The notes under the pieces were generated by a model that worked only from the letters and a program-made list of their open reading frames with translations, ran no database searches and was not told the origin of the DNA. The translations under genes were made by a program, and so were the position numbers. From Lachnospiraceae bacterium UBA4364 (GTDB taxonomy: Bacteria; Bacillota; Clostridia; Lachnospirales; Lachnospiraceae): 29,105 bases of DNA. Positions 15,557 through 24,478 of the stretch are shown piece by piece; the stretch's first letter is position 1; each line of letters starts with the position of its first letter. The DNA is taken from NCBI GenBank assembly GCA_002393955.1, contig DGSK01000052.1, forward strand, positions 1 to 29,105, in the 5' to 3' direction.

Positions 15557-16621
15557 TTGGTTAAAGTAACAAATCTGTCGAAAAGCTACGGTGAAGTGGT
15601 GGCTGTGAAGGGCTTGTCTTTTGAACTGGAAAAGGGGAAGATATACGGTTTCCTTGGGCCTAACGGTGCCGGAAAATCAACTACCATGAACATAATGACC
15701 GGGTATATTGCACCGTCCGCAGGAACTGTGGTGGTAAATGGTCATGACATAAGGAAGGAACCGGAAAAAGCAAAGCAGAACATCGGCTATCTTCCGGAAC
15801 TCCCGCCCCTCTACACTGATATGAGAGTTGGTGAATATATCACTTTTGCCCAGGAGCTTAAAAAGGTCCCCAGAGACAGCAGGCCGGAGGAACTGAGTAA
15901 GATCTTAAAGCTTACGGGGCTTGAAGAATATGAATATCGGATGATACGCAATCTCTCCAAAGGATATAAGCAGCGCGTAGGACTGGCCCAGGCACTTGTG
16001 GGAGATCCGGAGGTCATCATTCTAGATGAACCTACCGTCGGGCTTGATCCCCAGCAGATAATAGAAATGCGTAATCTGATGCGTTCCTTAAGGGAAGAAC
16101 ATATCGTGATACTCAGCACCCATATACTGACTGAGGTTACGGAAGTCTGCGATGAGGTGCTCATAATAAGCAACGGAGAGCTTGCAGCCAGGGGTACGCC
16201 GGATGAGCTGGAAAGCAGACTGGAGAAAAAGACGCGGATTGACATAGAGGTACTGGGAAGTGAAGAAAAGGTCCGTAATGCATTGAAAGGCGTGAAAACA
16301 ATCGACAGGATATTTGCAGGTGACAGGCTGCTTTATGCGAAGGCGGGACTTGATGATGAAGCTGATGAAGCGGCCGGAAAGACCGGCAGCACTGCAGACA
16401 GCGGTGACAGCGTAAAGATAACTGTTGAGACTTCTTCCGAAGATGACATTCGTACGGAGGTGGCTAAGGCCCTCGCAGCGGCAGCATTGCCGGTACTGTC
16501 CATGAATGTGGAAAGCAGCTCAATGGAAGATGTGTTCCTTTCCGTCACACAGCAGACAAGGGGGCATATAGGAGATCCGGATGTTTCGGAATCAGATGAC
16601 AGGAAGGGAGATGAGGAATAA
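15557..16621 (+). CDS. ABC-2-type transporter ATP-binding protein (GldA-like)
   Basis: ATPase subunit of a GldA/CcmA-type ABC exporter, 354 aa. A TTG start at 15557 is chosen because AGGAGG (15544-15549) is seven bases upstream and the product then begins at the conserved VKVTNLSKSYGEVVAVKGLSF. The Walker A motif GPNGAGKST (K40), Q-loop region GYLPELPPLY, signature LSKGYKQRVG, Walker B VIILDEPTVGLDP and H-loop STH are all present. The last 110 residues are an acidic, variable extension (including a Glu/Asp-rich stretch) of unknown role. The stop overlaps the next start in TAATG, so the two subunits are translationally coupled. The substrate is unknown; GldA-type exporters are associated with cell-envelope functions. 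Confidence 0.93.
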   Translation: MVKVTNLSKSYGEVVAVKGLSFELEKGKIYGFLGPNGAGKSTTMNIMTGYIAPSAGTVVVNGHDIRKEPEKAKQNIGYLPELPPLYTDMRVGEYITFAQELKKVPRDSRPEELSKILKLTGLEEYEYRMIRNLSKGYKQRVGLAQALVGDPEVIILDEPTVGLDPQQIIEMRNLMRSLREEHIVILSTHILTEVTEVCDEVLIISNGELAARGTPDELESRLEKKTRIDIEVLGSEEKVRNALKGVKTIDRIFAGDRLLYAKAGLDDEADEAAGKTGSTADSGDSVKITVETSSEDDIRTEVAKALAAAALPVLSMNVESSSMEDVFLSVTQQTRGHIGDPDVSESDDRKGDEE

Positions 16622-18792
16622 TGCTTGCTATATTTAAAAGAGATTTCAGATCCTATCTTCACAGTTTTATAGGACCGCTTGCCGTTACTGTAATACTTGT
16701 ATTCATGATGATATTTTTTGCGGTGAATAATATGGTATACGGGTACTCTGTGATAAATGGTGCCCTTTACGGAGCGTGCCTGTACGGAATTACCTTTTCA
16801 ATGCCGATCTTGTGTATGAGGACTTTTGCGGAGGAGAGACGAAGCAAGACGGATCAGATGATACTTACGGCACCTGTGTCCATAGCGGGCATAGTTCTGG
16901 GAAAATTCCTGGCGCTTGTGGCTGTACTGATGGTACCTGCGGGACTGGCCTGCTTTCTTCCGCTTGTACTTGGCAAATACGGAGATGTTTCATATAAATG
17001 GTCATACACCTGCGTGCTTGCTTTTGTTCTTTATGGAATGATGATCATTTCCCTGTGCATGTTCATGTCTTCGCTGGTTGAAAATCCTATAATTGCGGCA
17101 GTCTTCTCACTGATCGCAAGCTTTTTGGGAATACTTCTGCCCGGGGCATATACCCATATTCCCATCGAATGGCTCAGAAAATTTTTGGATTCCACTTACA
17201 ATTTTACGGACCGGCTGGCAGACCTGATGATGGGAACCCTTGACTGGACTGCGGTGATCTATTTTGTTTCACTTACGCTTCTGTTCCTGTTTCTTTGTAC
17301 CCAGGTGATAGAAAAGAGGAGATACAGCCTGAAAAAAGGCATGTACAGTGCCGGCATATATTCGGGAAGCCTTATCATAATCTGTGTTGCGGCAGTTATC
17401 GCCGTAAATGTTTCTTCTGCCGAGTTTCCGGAGACGGTGAAAAATATCGATGTCAGCGGTACCGGGATGTACTCCCTTTCAAAGGACAGCAAGGACATAC
17501 TTAACAATATGACGGATGACGTCACAATTTATTTCCTCGCAAAGGAAAATGATACAGAGGGGGAAAAGGATGTTGATGTCGAGCGGATACTTAAGCTTTA
17601 TGCCGGGACAGGGAAGCATGTGGCTTTCAGTTACGTTGATATAAGCATTGATCCGCAGTTTGTAAAACAGTATACAGACAACGAACTGTCATACAACAGT
17701 GTGATAGTTGTGGACAATACAAACGGCAGGAGCCGGGCTGTCGATTATTATGATATGACGATAATGGGGTACGACGATAGCTATCAGCCGTATATCTCGG
17801 GCTATGACATAGAGGGGCAGGTGACAGGGGCTATCCAATATGTGATGCTTCCGTCAGATCAGCTGCTCAATGCGTACTGTGTCATAGGCCATGATGAGAT
17901 GGGATTTGATCCCAGCTATGACCGGGTATTCACAAATTACAGTGTGAATCTGCACGACATAGACCTTAAGACTGTTTCGGAGATCCCGTCGGACTGTGAC
18001 CTGCTGATCATAAATGCTCCCGAGTCGGACTATATGTCAGAGGAGGTCTCTCTGATAAAGGATTATCTGGACAAGGGCGGTGATATAGTGATCATGACAT
18101 TCTATGCAGCGCCCAATATGGATAATTTTGATGAGCTGCTCTCTTATTACGGTGTGGAGAAGAAGCCCGGACTTGTTGTGGAGTCGGACGAGTCTATGTA
18201 TTTTTATCAGCTTCAGGTGCCGGTTTATCTTTATCCGGAGCTTTGTGATGATGATATAACGAAAAATGTTGCAGACGGTGCCGGCGAGCATGTAATGTCT
18301 CCTTTTTCACAGGCACTTGTTTATACGGAAGATCCTGATGACAATATTTCATACTCACCGCTGCTTCGCACATCTGAAAAGGCATATATAAAGACTGATT
18401 ACCAGACTGCTGAGAATCTTGACAAGGCAGCAGGTGATGAAGAGGGACAGTTCGTGATAGCTCTTCGTGCACAGAAGACACTTGAGGATGGAAATGTATC
18501 AAGGGCAGCAATATACACGGGTGTATTCATGGATCCCTACGGAATATACGGAATGTTCTCTGAGGCAACTGATTATTATACCGGCGGTATGAACCAGAAG
18601 CTCTTCGGAAATACTCTGGGACAGTTAGTTGAGCTTGAAAACGATATTGTGACTATTCCTCCCCACGACTCCGTATCCATGATATATCTTGGTTCGGAGC
18701 AGGTAAGGAACATACTGCTTACGCAGGTACTTGTGATCGCCGTGATCTTTTTCGGAGGCCTGGGAATCTGGATCTACAGAAGACGGGGATGA
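16621..18792 (+). CDS. ABC-2 permease fused to GldG-like domain
   Basis: A 723-aa membrane protein. Residues 1-240 form a six-helix ABC-2 permease starting FKRDFRSYLHSFIGPLAV; MRTFAEERRSKTDQMILTAPVS is the family's cytoplasmic loop. A seventh helix at about 246-266 anchors a large extracytoplasmic domain (about 270-690) resembling GldG/ABC_transp_aux proteins, with strand-rich segments such as VTIYFLAKEND and DCDLLIINAPESDYMSEEV. A last helix at about 697-718 ends in RRRG. In many bacteria permease and GldG are separate genes; here they are one chain, partner of the ATPase that overlaps its start by one base. The transported substrate is unknown. Confidence 0.9.
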   Translation: MLAIFKRDFRSYLHSFIGPLAVTVILVFMMIFFAVNNMVYGYSVINGALYGACLYGITFSMPILCMRTFAEERRSKTDQMILTAPVSIAGIVLGKFLALVAVLMVPAGLACFLPLVLGKYGDVSYKWSYTCVLAFVLYGMMIISLCMFMSSLVENPIIAAVFSLIASFLGILLPGAYTHIPIEWLRKFLDSTYNFTDRLADLMMGTLDWTAVIYFVSLTLLFLFLCTQVIEKRRYSLKKGMYSAGIYSGSLIIICVAAVIAVNVSSAEFPETVKNIDVSGTGMYSLSKDSKDILNNMTDDVTIYFLAKENDTEGEKDVDVERILKLYAGTGKHVAFSYVDISIDPQFVKQYTDNELSYNSVIVVDNTNGRSRAVDYYDMTIMGYDDSYQPYISGYDIEGQVTGAIQYVMLPSDQLLNAYCVIGHDEMGFDPSYDRVFTNYSVNLHDIDLKTVSEIPSDCDLLIINAPESDYMSEEVSLIKDYLDKGGDIVIMTFYAAPNMDNFDELLSYYGVEKKPGLVVESDESMYFYQLQVPVYLYPELCDDDITKNVADGAGEHVMSPFSQALVYTEDPDDNISYSPLLRTSEKAYIKTDYQTAENLDKAAGDEEGQFVIALRAQKTLEDGNVSRAAIYTGVFMDPYGIYGMFSEATDYYTGGMNQKLFGNTLGQLVELENDIVTIPPHDSVSMIYLGSEQVRNILLTQVLVIAVIFFGGLGIWIYRRRG

Positions 18793-18808
18793 GGCATATT
18801 ATTATTCC

Positions 18809-18837
18809 TTGTTCAAACAATAAAAATAGGGGATAAT
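18809..18837 (+). promoter_or_regulatory. Candidate promoter for the iron-type alcohol dehydrogenase
   Basis: TTGTTC (18809-18814) and GATAAT (18832-18837) are 17 bp apart, in the 79-base gap before the dehydrogenase. Both hexamers deviate from consensus, so support is moderate. Confidence 0.45.
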
Positions 18838-18871
18838 TGTTGATGTTAAAACTATCCGAGGAGATAAATTC

Positions 18872-20071
18872 ATGAATATTACAAGCAGAGTCTATTGCAG
18901 GATATTCCAGTTCGGTTTCAAAGTGGCTATCCCTTTCCTGCCATACAGAAATCCTGATGTGCTGAATAAAGCTGACCAGGTACCGGATTATCTGAAAAAG
19001 CATGGCAGGACATCGGTACTGCTGGTTACAGACAGTGCCATAAGGGGACTGGGAATAACAGCGCATCTTGAAAGCCTGATTAAAGAGAATGGAATAAAGC
19101 TGACCGTATATGATAAGGTAACGCCCAATCCCACTGTCGCCCAGGTAGAGGAAGCACGGGGAATATACATTGCAAACGGCTGTGATGCATTGATAGGGTT
19201 TGGAGGCGGCTCTTCCATGGATACCGCAAAGGCCGTGGGTGCGCTCATAGCCAGACCGGATGCAGATCTGGAAAAACTGGGAGGCATGCTCAGGATATGG
19301 GCCAAAACTCCGCTTACCATCGCTGTTCCCACAACTGCCGGTACAGGGAGTGAAACCACGGTAGCTGCCATTGTGCAGGATACGGAGACAGGACATAAGT
19401 ATGCTCTTATGGATTTCCCTCTTATACCGGATGCAGCCCTGCTTGATCCTGAAAATACCAGAACGGTTCCTCCTGCTGTGACGGCAGGGACCGGAGCTGA
19501 TGTCATAGTCCACGCCGTTGAGGCATATATCGGAAATTCCACTACAAAGCTTACCAGAAGGGAAGCGCTGAGGGCTGTCAGGCTTTCTTTTAAATATCTT
19601 AAGAGGGCATATAAAAACGGTAACGACATGAAGGCAAGGCGTGCCATGGCAAGGGCATCATATCTTGCAGGCTCTGCCTTTACGGTTTCCTATGTGGGCT
19701 ATGCTCATGCCGTATCACATTCATTGAGCGGAAAGTACAATGTGCCCCACGGCATGACCTGCGGAATACTGCTTCCTTATGTGCTGGATTCCTATGGTCC
19801 GAAGATCAACCCGCAGCTTCATGCACTGGCTATAGCAGCCGGAGTGGCAGATAAGGAAATGAGCGACGCAGAGGCTGCGGCTAATTTCAAATCAGCGCTC
19901 AGGACACTCTGGCGGGAGATAGGAATACCGGAGAAAGTGTCTGAGCTTAAAAAAGATGATATATATATGCTGGCAAAGAAAGCAGCAAAGGAAGGTAATC
20001 CTGTTTACCCCGTGCCGGTGCTTATGGATGCAAATGAACTGATGCAGTTGTATTTTGATGTGCTGGAATAA
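18872..20071 (+). CDS. Iron-containing alcohol dehydrogenase family protein
   Basis: A 399-aa group III (Fe-ADH) dehydrogenase that reduces an aldehyde or ketone, or oxidises the alcohol, with NAD(P)H. The cofactor loop is IGFGGGSSMDTAKA. PTTAGTGSETT follows, then the metal-binding segment TGADVIVHAVEAY (Asp and His). YAHAVSHSLSGKYNVPHG supplies the two further histidines. All four expected metal ligands are therefore present. GAGGAG (18858-18863) is eight bases before the ATG. The N-terminus (MNITSRVYCRIFQFGFKVAIPFLPYR) is longer than usual and matches a subgroup often seen in Clostridia. It stands alone behind its own promoter, so the physiological substrate cannot be told from context. Confidence 0.92.
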   Translation: MNITSRVYCRIFQFGFKVAIPFLPYRNPDVLNKADQVPDYLKKHGRTSVLLVTDSAIRGLGITAHLESLIKENGIKLTVYDKVTPNPTVAQVEEARGIYIANGCDALIGFGGGSSMDTAKAVGALIARPDADLEKLGGMLRIWAKTPLTIAVPTTAGTGSETTVAAIVQDTETGHKYALMDFPLIPDAALLDPENTRTVPPAVTAGTGADVIVHAVEAYIGNSTTKLTRREALRAVRLSFKYLKRAYKNGNDMKARRAMARASYLAGSAFTVSYVGYAHAVSHSLSGKYNVPHGMTCGILLPYVLDSYGPKINPQLHALAIAAGVADKEMSDAEAAANFKSALRTLWREIGIPEKVSELKKDDIYMLAKKAAKEGNPVYPVPVLMDANELMQLYFDVLE

Positions 20072-20101
20072 CGGAGTCCTTATATACATAATCCTGTTAT
20101 T

Positions 20102-20130
20102 TTGAGGCCGTTATACTGGGAATGTAATAC
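20102..20130 (+). promoter_or_regulatory. Promoter of the membrane protein/lipoprotein bicistron
   Basis: TTGAGG (20102-20107) and TAATAC (20125-20130) are 17 bp apart, placing transcription start near 20137, about 18 bases before the ATG at 20155. The leader would be just long enough for the GAGGAA ribosome binding site at 20143-20148. Confidence 0.5.
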
Positions 20131-20154
20131 TGAAAACCTACAGAGGAATAATAT

Positions 20155-20916
20155 ATGGCAGAGAATGATGAAAAAAATTTTGACACAGGCACGAACGGCT
20201 CTCCCGGGCAGGTAATAGAGGACTCTTCGGAAGAAAAGAACTATGTGATCATAGACGATATTGCAGGAAAGAAGCGCCTTAACGATAAGCCTGTAGAAGT
20301 GTCAGAATCTGATAATGGGACTGAAAAGGCCGAGGCAGCAGCCGAGGTTAAAGATGATGAAGTGATAACCGATAAGAGCGGTGCATCCATCGGCGTTGTT
20401 TTCATCACGGTTGCGGCAGCTGCTGTTATGCTGGCGCTTATGTTTTTTCTTTCGTTCAGGGGAGCTGATCCCGCAGCCAAATGTGCCGTGAAATTTACCA
20501 AAACCGTGTGGAATGGAAAATTTGACAAGGCAGAATACATGGTGAAAGAAGGCACCACGGACCTTGCCGGACAGGGTGATGATACGGAAGCCATGCTGTC
20601 AGGAATTTATTCCGGTGTATACGGAAGAATAAAAAAAGTAACAGTATCGAAGCCTGTTTATTTTGATAATGAGCAGGGAGAGAGCTGTGCAGAGCTTTAT
20701 GTTATCGTTATCAATGATTCCGGCAAAGCTTACAGGACGGGATATATCCTTGCAGAGACAGAGGAAGGCTGGCTTGTCGATATGGATGCTACCGGTGCAG
20801 AAGGCTTCCTCCGGATAAAAGCTGACGGATCCACTGATGCGGGTGAAGAAGATGTGCCGGATGGCACGGCATTAAAGGATGCTGATCATGACGGGGAGGT
20901 GGATGATAATGAGTAG
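20155..20916 (+). CDS. Single-pass membrane protein with extracytoplasmic domain, unknown function
   Basis: A 253-aa protein not recognised as a named family. Residues 1-77 are acidic, hydrophilic and probably disordered in the cytosol. One membrane helix lies at about 79-101 (IGVVFITVAAAAVMLALMFFLSF). Residues 105-225 form a compact domain outside the membrane (CAVKFTKTVWNGKFDKAEYM, YAEG-like turns, GWLVDMDATGAEGFLRI) with the look of DUF4878/NTF2-like lipoprotein domains. The C-terminal 25 residues are very acidic. It shares eight bases with the following lipoprotein gene, so the two products are made together and probably interact at the cell surface. Confidence 0.75.
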   Translation: MAENDEKNFDTGTNGSPGQVIEDSSEEKNYVIIDDIAGKKRLNDKPVEVSESDNGTEKAEAAAEVKDDEVITDKSGASIGVVFITVAAAAVMLALMFFLSFRGADPAAKCAVKFTKTVWNGKFDKAEYMVKEGTTDLAGQGDDTEAMLSGIYSGVYGRIKKVTVSKPVYFDNEQGESCAELYVIVINDSGKAYRTGYILAETEEGWLVDMDATGAEGFLRIKADGSTDAGEEDVPDGTALKDADHDGEVDDNE

Positions 20917-22717
20917 GTTAAAGATCATGCTTCTTGTCATAATGGTTGCCGGGATTGCATTGCTGACCGGCTGTGAGGGGCGTCTGGAGTCGGATCTTCA
21001 GGTAAACGATGACCTGAGCGGAACCCGTGTCTATACCCTGACTGCCAATAAATCAGACCTGCGGACCGGCTTTTTTGATGATGGCAGCAGAATTATAAAT
21101 GAAATAAAGAATGGCACGCCCAAAGAACTGAGCTTCAGAGACCGTTCATCCGGAGACCGGGCGGTGCTTGAGTTTACGTTGGAATTCACGGATCTGGAGG
21201 ATTATGAAGAAAAGATAGATGCGCTGATAGTGGCCGGTGGAGGCCTGGCACCTGCAGATGCCGTGGATTATGAGATGCCCGATTCACCCTTTGCTTCCGG
21301 AATGAGGTACCGGGAAGATTTCTCCATGAATGAGCCAATGATCTGGCTTGAGAATCTTCTTATAGAAAAAACAGCATTAAGTGAATCCAACCGTAAGGAC
21401 ATTTTCGGCGAGAAGGTCTCCGGCTATACCATAAAGGGCATAAGCGGAAGCGGTCTGACGATAAGCATAGATGACATAGAATACTATTCCCTTGACGAGA
21501 TTGATATATATACCATTGCTAACGGGGACGGAACTTTTGACCGTAAGATAGAAGTACGTATCCCTGATGAGGCAATGGAGAAAAACCGCGTGCCGATCAC
21601 CAGATTTTTAGAGGCAAATGAAGGCGGAAAGATCTTTGGAGAATGGAAGGATTCGGGAACGAAGACAGTTTACTGTTTAAGTGCCGAGCGGCTTACTGCC
21701 GAAGAGATGGATGGTTTCATGAGGAATTTCTATGGAATGGATTCGGGAACATATTTTGAGATTTCCATTCCAAGTGCATGGAAATACAGGAACGAATATA
21801 ACGCTCTCGCCAAAAACGCAGCCGGCTTTTTCTACAGCATGGGCGGCATAAAGGAAAAAGTTGACCTGAGTCTTTATACCGGTGGAAGTACCAATACTTT
21901 AAAATCTGCATATTATGTGTTCCGTTCAAACAGTGCTGTGGGAAAGCTTACTTTGGAGAACGGACAAAGCCTGGAAGTAAATTCAATAGGTGACAACAGG
22001 TTCAGTGCAAACGGGTATTCGGAATTCTTTTCACAGGAATCACCTGTCTACAGCCTGGAATATGCCTATAGCAACGGCATACATGCGGACAGTGCCGATA
22101 TTGAGCTGAGCGTGAAGAGAAACGGAGATATAAAGCGCGTTGTTACCATACATTTTACGACGGAAATCTCTGAGGAAGAGATAAATGATGTCAAAGAAGA
22201 AGTGGAAAACTATCTGGCCGGTATCATTACGGAAGAGGACAGCCGGTCTTCAATAAAGCTTAAGAGCATAGAGTCTGATGACGGCGGTTTCAGCATAGTG
22301 GTAGTGTCTGAGGCAAAAGGAGGAGACAGAGTCGGTGAGGATGCGCTGTGGCAGCAGGCCTTTGGCGCAGACAATGAGATATATGTTACAGCAAACACTC
22401 AGGCTGTCTTTCCGCTTTATGCATCCATCTGTATGAATGAACGTTTTGACCTCAACAGTTTTTCTGACGGAAGCATAGACAGGGTGACATATACGGTAAA
22501 CGGGGTGATCCCGGAGGGCGGTGAGCAGTACGCCGTGACATACAATGATTTTGACTCGACACAGCCCATAAATGTCTTTGTAGCAGGAAAAAGCAGCGTC
22601 ATATCCGTTATTGCGGGAGACGTACTGGGCGTGTTGACTCTTATAGTACTGGCATTTGCAGTATGGGCTGTTGTAAGTTTTATCATTGGTATGCCGTACC
22701 GGCGGACCCACAGATGA
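20909..22717 (+). CDS. Lipoprotein with C-terminal membrane helix, unknown function
   Basis: A 602-aa lipoprotein. ATG at 20909 is chosen because GGGAGG (20894-20899) is nine bases upstream and the product then begins with a proper signal sequence ending in lipobox LLTGC (C22). The start lies inside the last codons of the preceding gene. After C22 comes EGRLESDLQVNDDLSGTRVYTL, resembling the LppM-like class of surface lipoproteins. A long strand-rich region follows. A hydrophobic helix at about 570-595 ends in PYRRTHR. The protein would be held at both ends, by lipid and by a helix. Its function is unknown; the bicistron with the 253-aa membrane protein suggests a two-protein surface complex. 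Confidence 0.78.
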   Translation: MSRLKIMLLVIMVAGIALLTGCEGRLESDLQVNDDLSGTRVYTLTANKSDLRTGFFDDGSRIINEIKNGTPKELSFRDRSSGDRAVLEFTLEFTDLEDYEEKIDALIVAGGGLAPADAVDYEMPDSPFASGMRYREDFSMNEPMIWLENLLIEKTALSESNRKDIFGEKVSGYTIKGISGSGLTISIDDIEYYSLDEIDIYTIANGDGTFDRKIEVRIPDEAMEKNRVPITRFLEANEGGKIFGEWKDSGTKTVYCLSAERLTAEEMDGFMRNFYGMDSGTYFEISIPSAWKYRNEYNALAKNAAGFFYSMGGIKEKVDLSLYTGGSTNTLKSAYYVFRSNSAVGKLTLENGQSLEVNSIGDNRFSANGYSEFFSQESPVYSLEYAYSNGIHADSADIELSVKRNGDIKRVVTIHFTTEISEEEINDVKEEVENYLAGIITEEDSRSSIKLKSIESDDGGFSIVVVSEAKGGDRVGEDALWQQAFGADNEIYVTANTQAVFPLYASICMNERFDLNSFSDGSIDRVTYTVNGVIPEGGEQYAVTYNDFDSTQPINVFVAGKSSVISVIAGDVLGVLTLIVLAFAVWAVVSFIIGMPYRRTHR

Positions 22718-22746
22718 TTTTAAGATATTTTGGAGGCTTTGTTGCA

Positions 22747-22775
22747 TTGAACAAGCCCCCTGCTTGTGATAAAAT
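22747..22775 (+). promoter_or_regulatory. Promoter with an inverted repeat in its spacer
   Basis: TTGAAC (22747-22752) and TAAAAT (22770-22775) are 17 bp apart. The spacer contains the inverted repeat ACAAGC-CCCCT-GCTTGT (22751-22767), which could be a repressor or activator site. It precedes the secreted repeat protein gene. Confidence 0.55.
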
Positions 22776-22816
22776 AGACATGTAACTTTCACAGACCGTG
22801 TTTGCTTTTTATTGGC

Positions 22817-24439
22817 ATGAAAAAAGGTTGGTTATCAAAAAAACATAACGGAGATGTGATAAACGGCAGGCCTGCAAGGCGGGTTAGAAATGCCGTTCGT
22901 TTTATCTTGTCTGTGGCTGTGGTTTTTTGCGTGTTTTTCATATCATCAGCATCCATTGAGTCTGATGCTGCTTCCATAACGGCCAAGGGTGTAGTCACCA
23001 ACAATATCCATGACAACAATTATTCCGGTACGGCGACTGTTGCAAATTCTGCGCTGGTCAATAATAATGATGGAACTTTCAGCCGTGTGGAAAACATGGG
23101 CGATATAGTGCTTGTAGAAAAGTACAATACCTCCGGTGCCCTGCTTGAGCAGCGCTTCATAAATATGGAGCTTCCCATATACGGCGGATGTTTTTCCGGC
23201 GCTAATTATAATTATGTACTTTTCGGATATCCCAACCCCGGCAATAATACCAGCGAGGAAGTTATCCGCGTGGTTAAGTATACCAAGTCATGGGCAAGGG
23301 TGGGTTCTGCTTCAATATATGGCTGCAATACCAGGATGCCTTTCTACGGAAGCAATTCAGATCTGACGGAATATGGCAATACAGTGTATGTAAAGACCGG
23401 ACACCAGACATATAATGGTGGTCAGGCCGGCATCACTTTTTCATTTGACTCTTCTACTTTCAAGGTTTCGGATATCATGTGTGCCGATTCCAATGTGACA
23501 GCTGCCTGCTTTGCCAATACGGCAGCAACCTTCATTGACGCATCTGATGGTAACATAGTTACTGTTGACCATAGCATGACATCTCCATATTCGATGGTGA
23601 TGTCAAAGTACTCCACGCCTGCCGGCAAGAGCGGTTTCACACAATATGCATACAGCACGGATGTACCGCTTCTCGGACAGTCAACTGCTACTCTCGGCGG
23701 ATTGGAGTCTTCCGCACAGTATTATCTGGCTGTAGGGGCCATGTCTACGACAGACTGTACCTCGCCCAATCATAACGTGTTTGTTTCCGCCGTTCCAAAG
23801 AGCAATTTCGGAAAGAATACGGAACTGGCTTATCTGACAGGCTATGCCTACGGTGATGAGTATACAGTGATGAGACCGTATCTTGTAAAAGTTGACGGTG
23901 ATCACTTCGTAGTGATCTGGGAGACCAGAAAGGGGTACAGTGAGACAGAAACCATTAATTATGCTTACATAGACGGCGCAGGAAATATGCGTGGAGAAGT
24001 AAAGAGCATGTCCGGGTGCTTATCTGACTGTCAGCCTGTACTGATAGGTTCAAATATATACTGGTATACCACAAATGGCTCAAAGATGGTCATATATTCA
24101 CTGCCGGCTGTTTCAAGCGACAAACGTACCGAATCTGTTGCCGAGGCTCAGGTATATAACGGAGTCGATTATTCGAGAGTTTATGATTACTCATTTTATG
24201 TGAGTCATTATGCTGACGTGAGGGTTCTGTACCAGACAGATCCCAAGGGTGCGCTGGCGCATTTTGTGAACCACGGAATGGCTGAGGGAAGACAGGGATG
24301 TGAGAATTTCAATGTCTTTGTATATAAGGCTAACTATGCGGACGTGAGGAATGCATATGGTGATGACCTGAAACAGTACTATCTGCATTTTATGAATTAC
24401 GGATATGCAGAAGGAAGAAGCGCACAGAAAAAATGGTGA
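22817..24439 (+). CDS. Secreted protein with two C-terminal HF-x3-G-x2-EGR repeats
   Basis: A 540-aa exported protein. The N-terminus (MKKGWLSKKHNG) is followed by a hydrophobic signal sequence, FILSVAVVFCVFFISSASI, with cleavage likely after SDAAS near residue 57. The start at 22817 is preferred to a TTG at 22802; neither has a clear ribosome binding site. Residues about 60-440 are strand-rich and full of Asn, Gly and Tyr, suggesting a beta-propeller-like or surface domain of unknown role. Two tandem repeats of about 45 residues close the protein: YDYSFYVSHYADVR...LAHFVNHGMAEGRQG and NVFVYKANYADVR...YLHFMNYGYAEGRSA. Such repeats are frequent in cell-surface proteins of Lachnospiraceae. Confidence 0.75.
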   Translation: MKKGWLSKKHNGDVINGRPARRVRNAVRFILSVAVVFCVFFISSASIESDAASITAKGVVTNNIHDNNYSGTATVANSALVNNNDGTFSRVENMGDIVLVEKYNTSGALLEQRFINMELPIYGGCFSGANYNYVLFGYPNPGNNTSEEVIRVVKYTKSWARVGSASIYGCNTRMPFYGSNSDLTEYGNTVYVKTGHQTYNGGQAGITFSFDSSTFKVSDIMCADSNVTAACFANTAATFIDASDGNIVTVDHSMTSPYSMVMSKYSTPAGKSGFTQYAYSTDVPLLGQSTATLGGLESSAQYYLAVGAMSTTDCTSPNHNVFVSAVPKSNFGKNTELAYLTGYAYGDEYTVMRPYLVKVDGDHFVVIWETRKGYSETETINYAYIDGAGNMRGEVKSMSGCLSDCQPVLIGSNIYWYTTNGSKMVIYSLPAVSSDKRTESVAEAQVYNGVDYSRVYDYSFYVSHYADVRVLYQTDPKGALAHFVNHGMAEGRQGCENFNVFVYKANYADVRNAYGDDLKQYYLHFMNYGYAEGRSAQKKW

Positions 24440-24478
24440 GTATAAATATAAAAAAATTTATTTTGGGGGTACGGTATT

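Noticed and set aside
18719..19647. Large minus-strand frames opposite the iron-type alcohol dehydrogenase
   Set aside because: The plus-strand protein has all metal and cofactor motifs; the antisense frames overlap it completely and resemble nothing.
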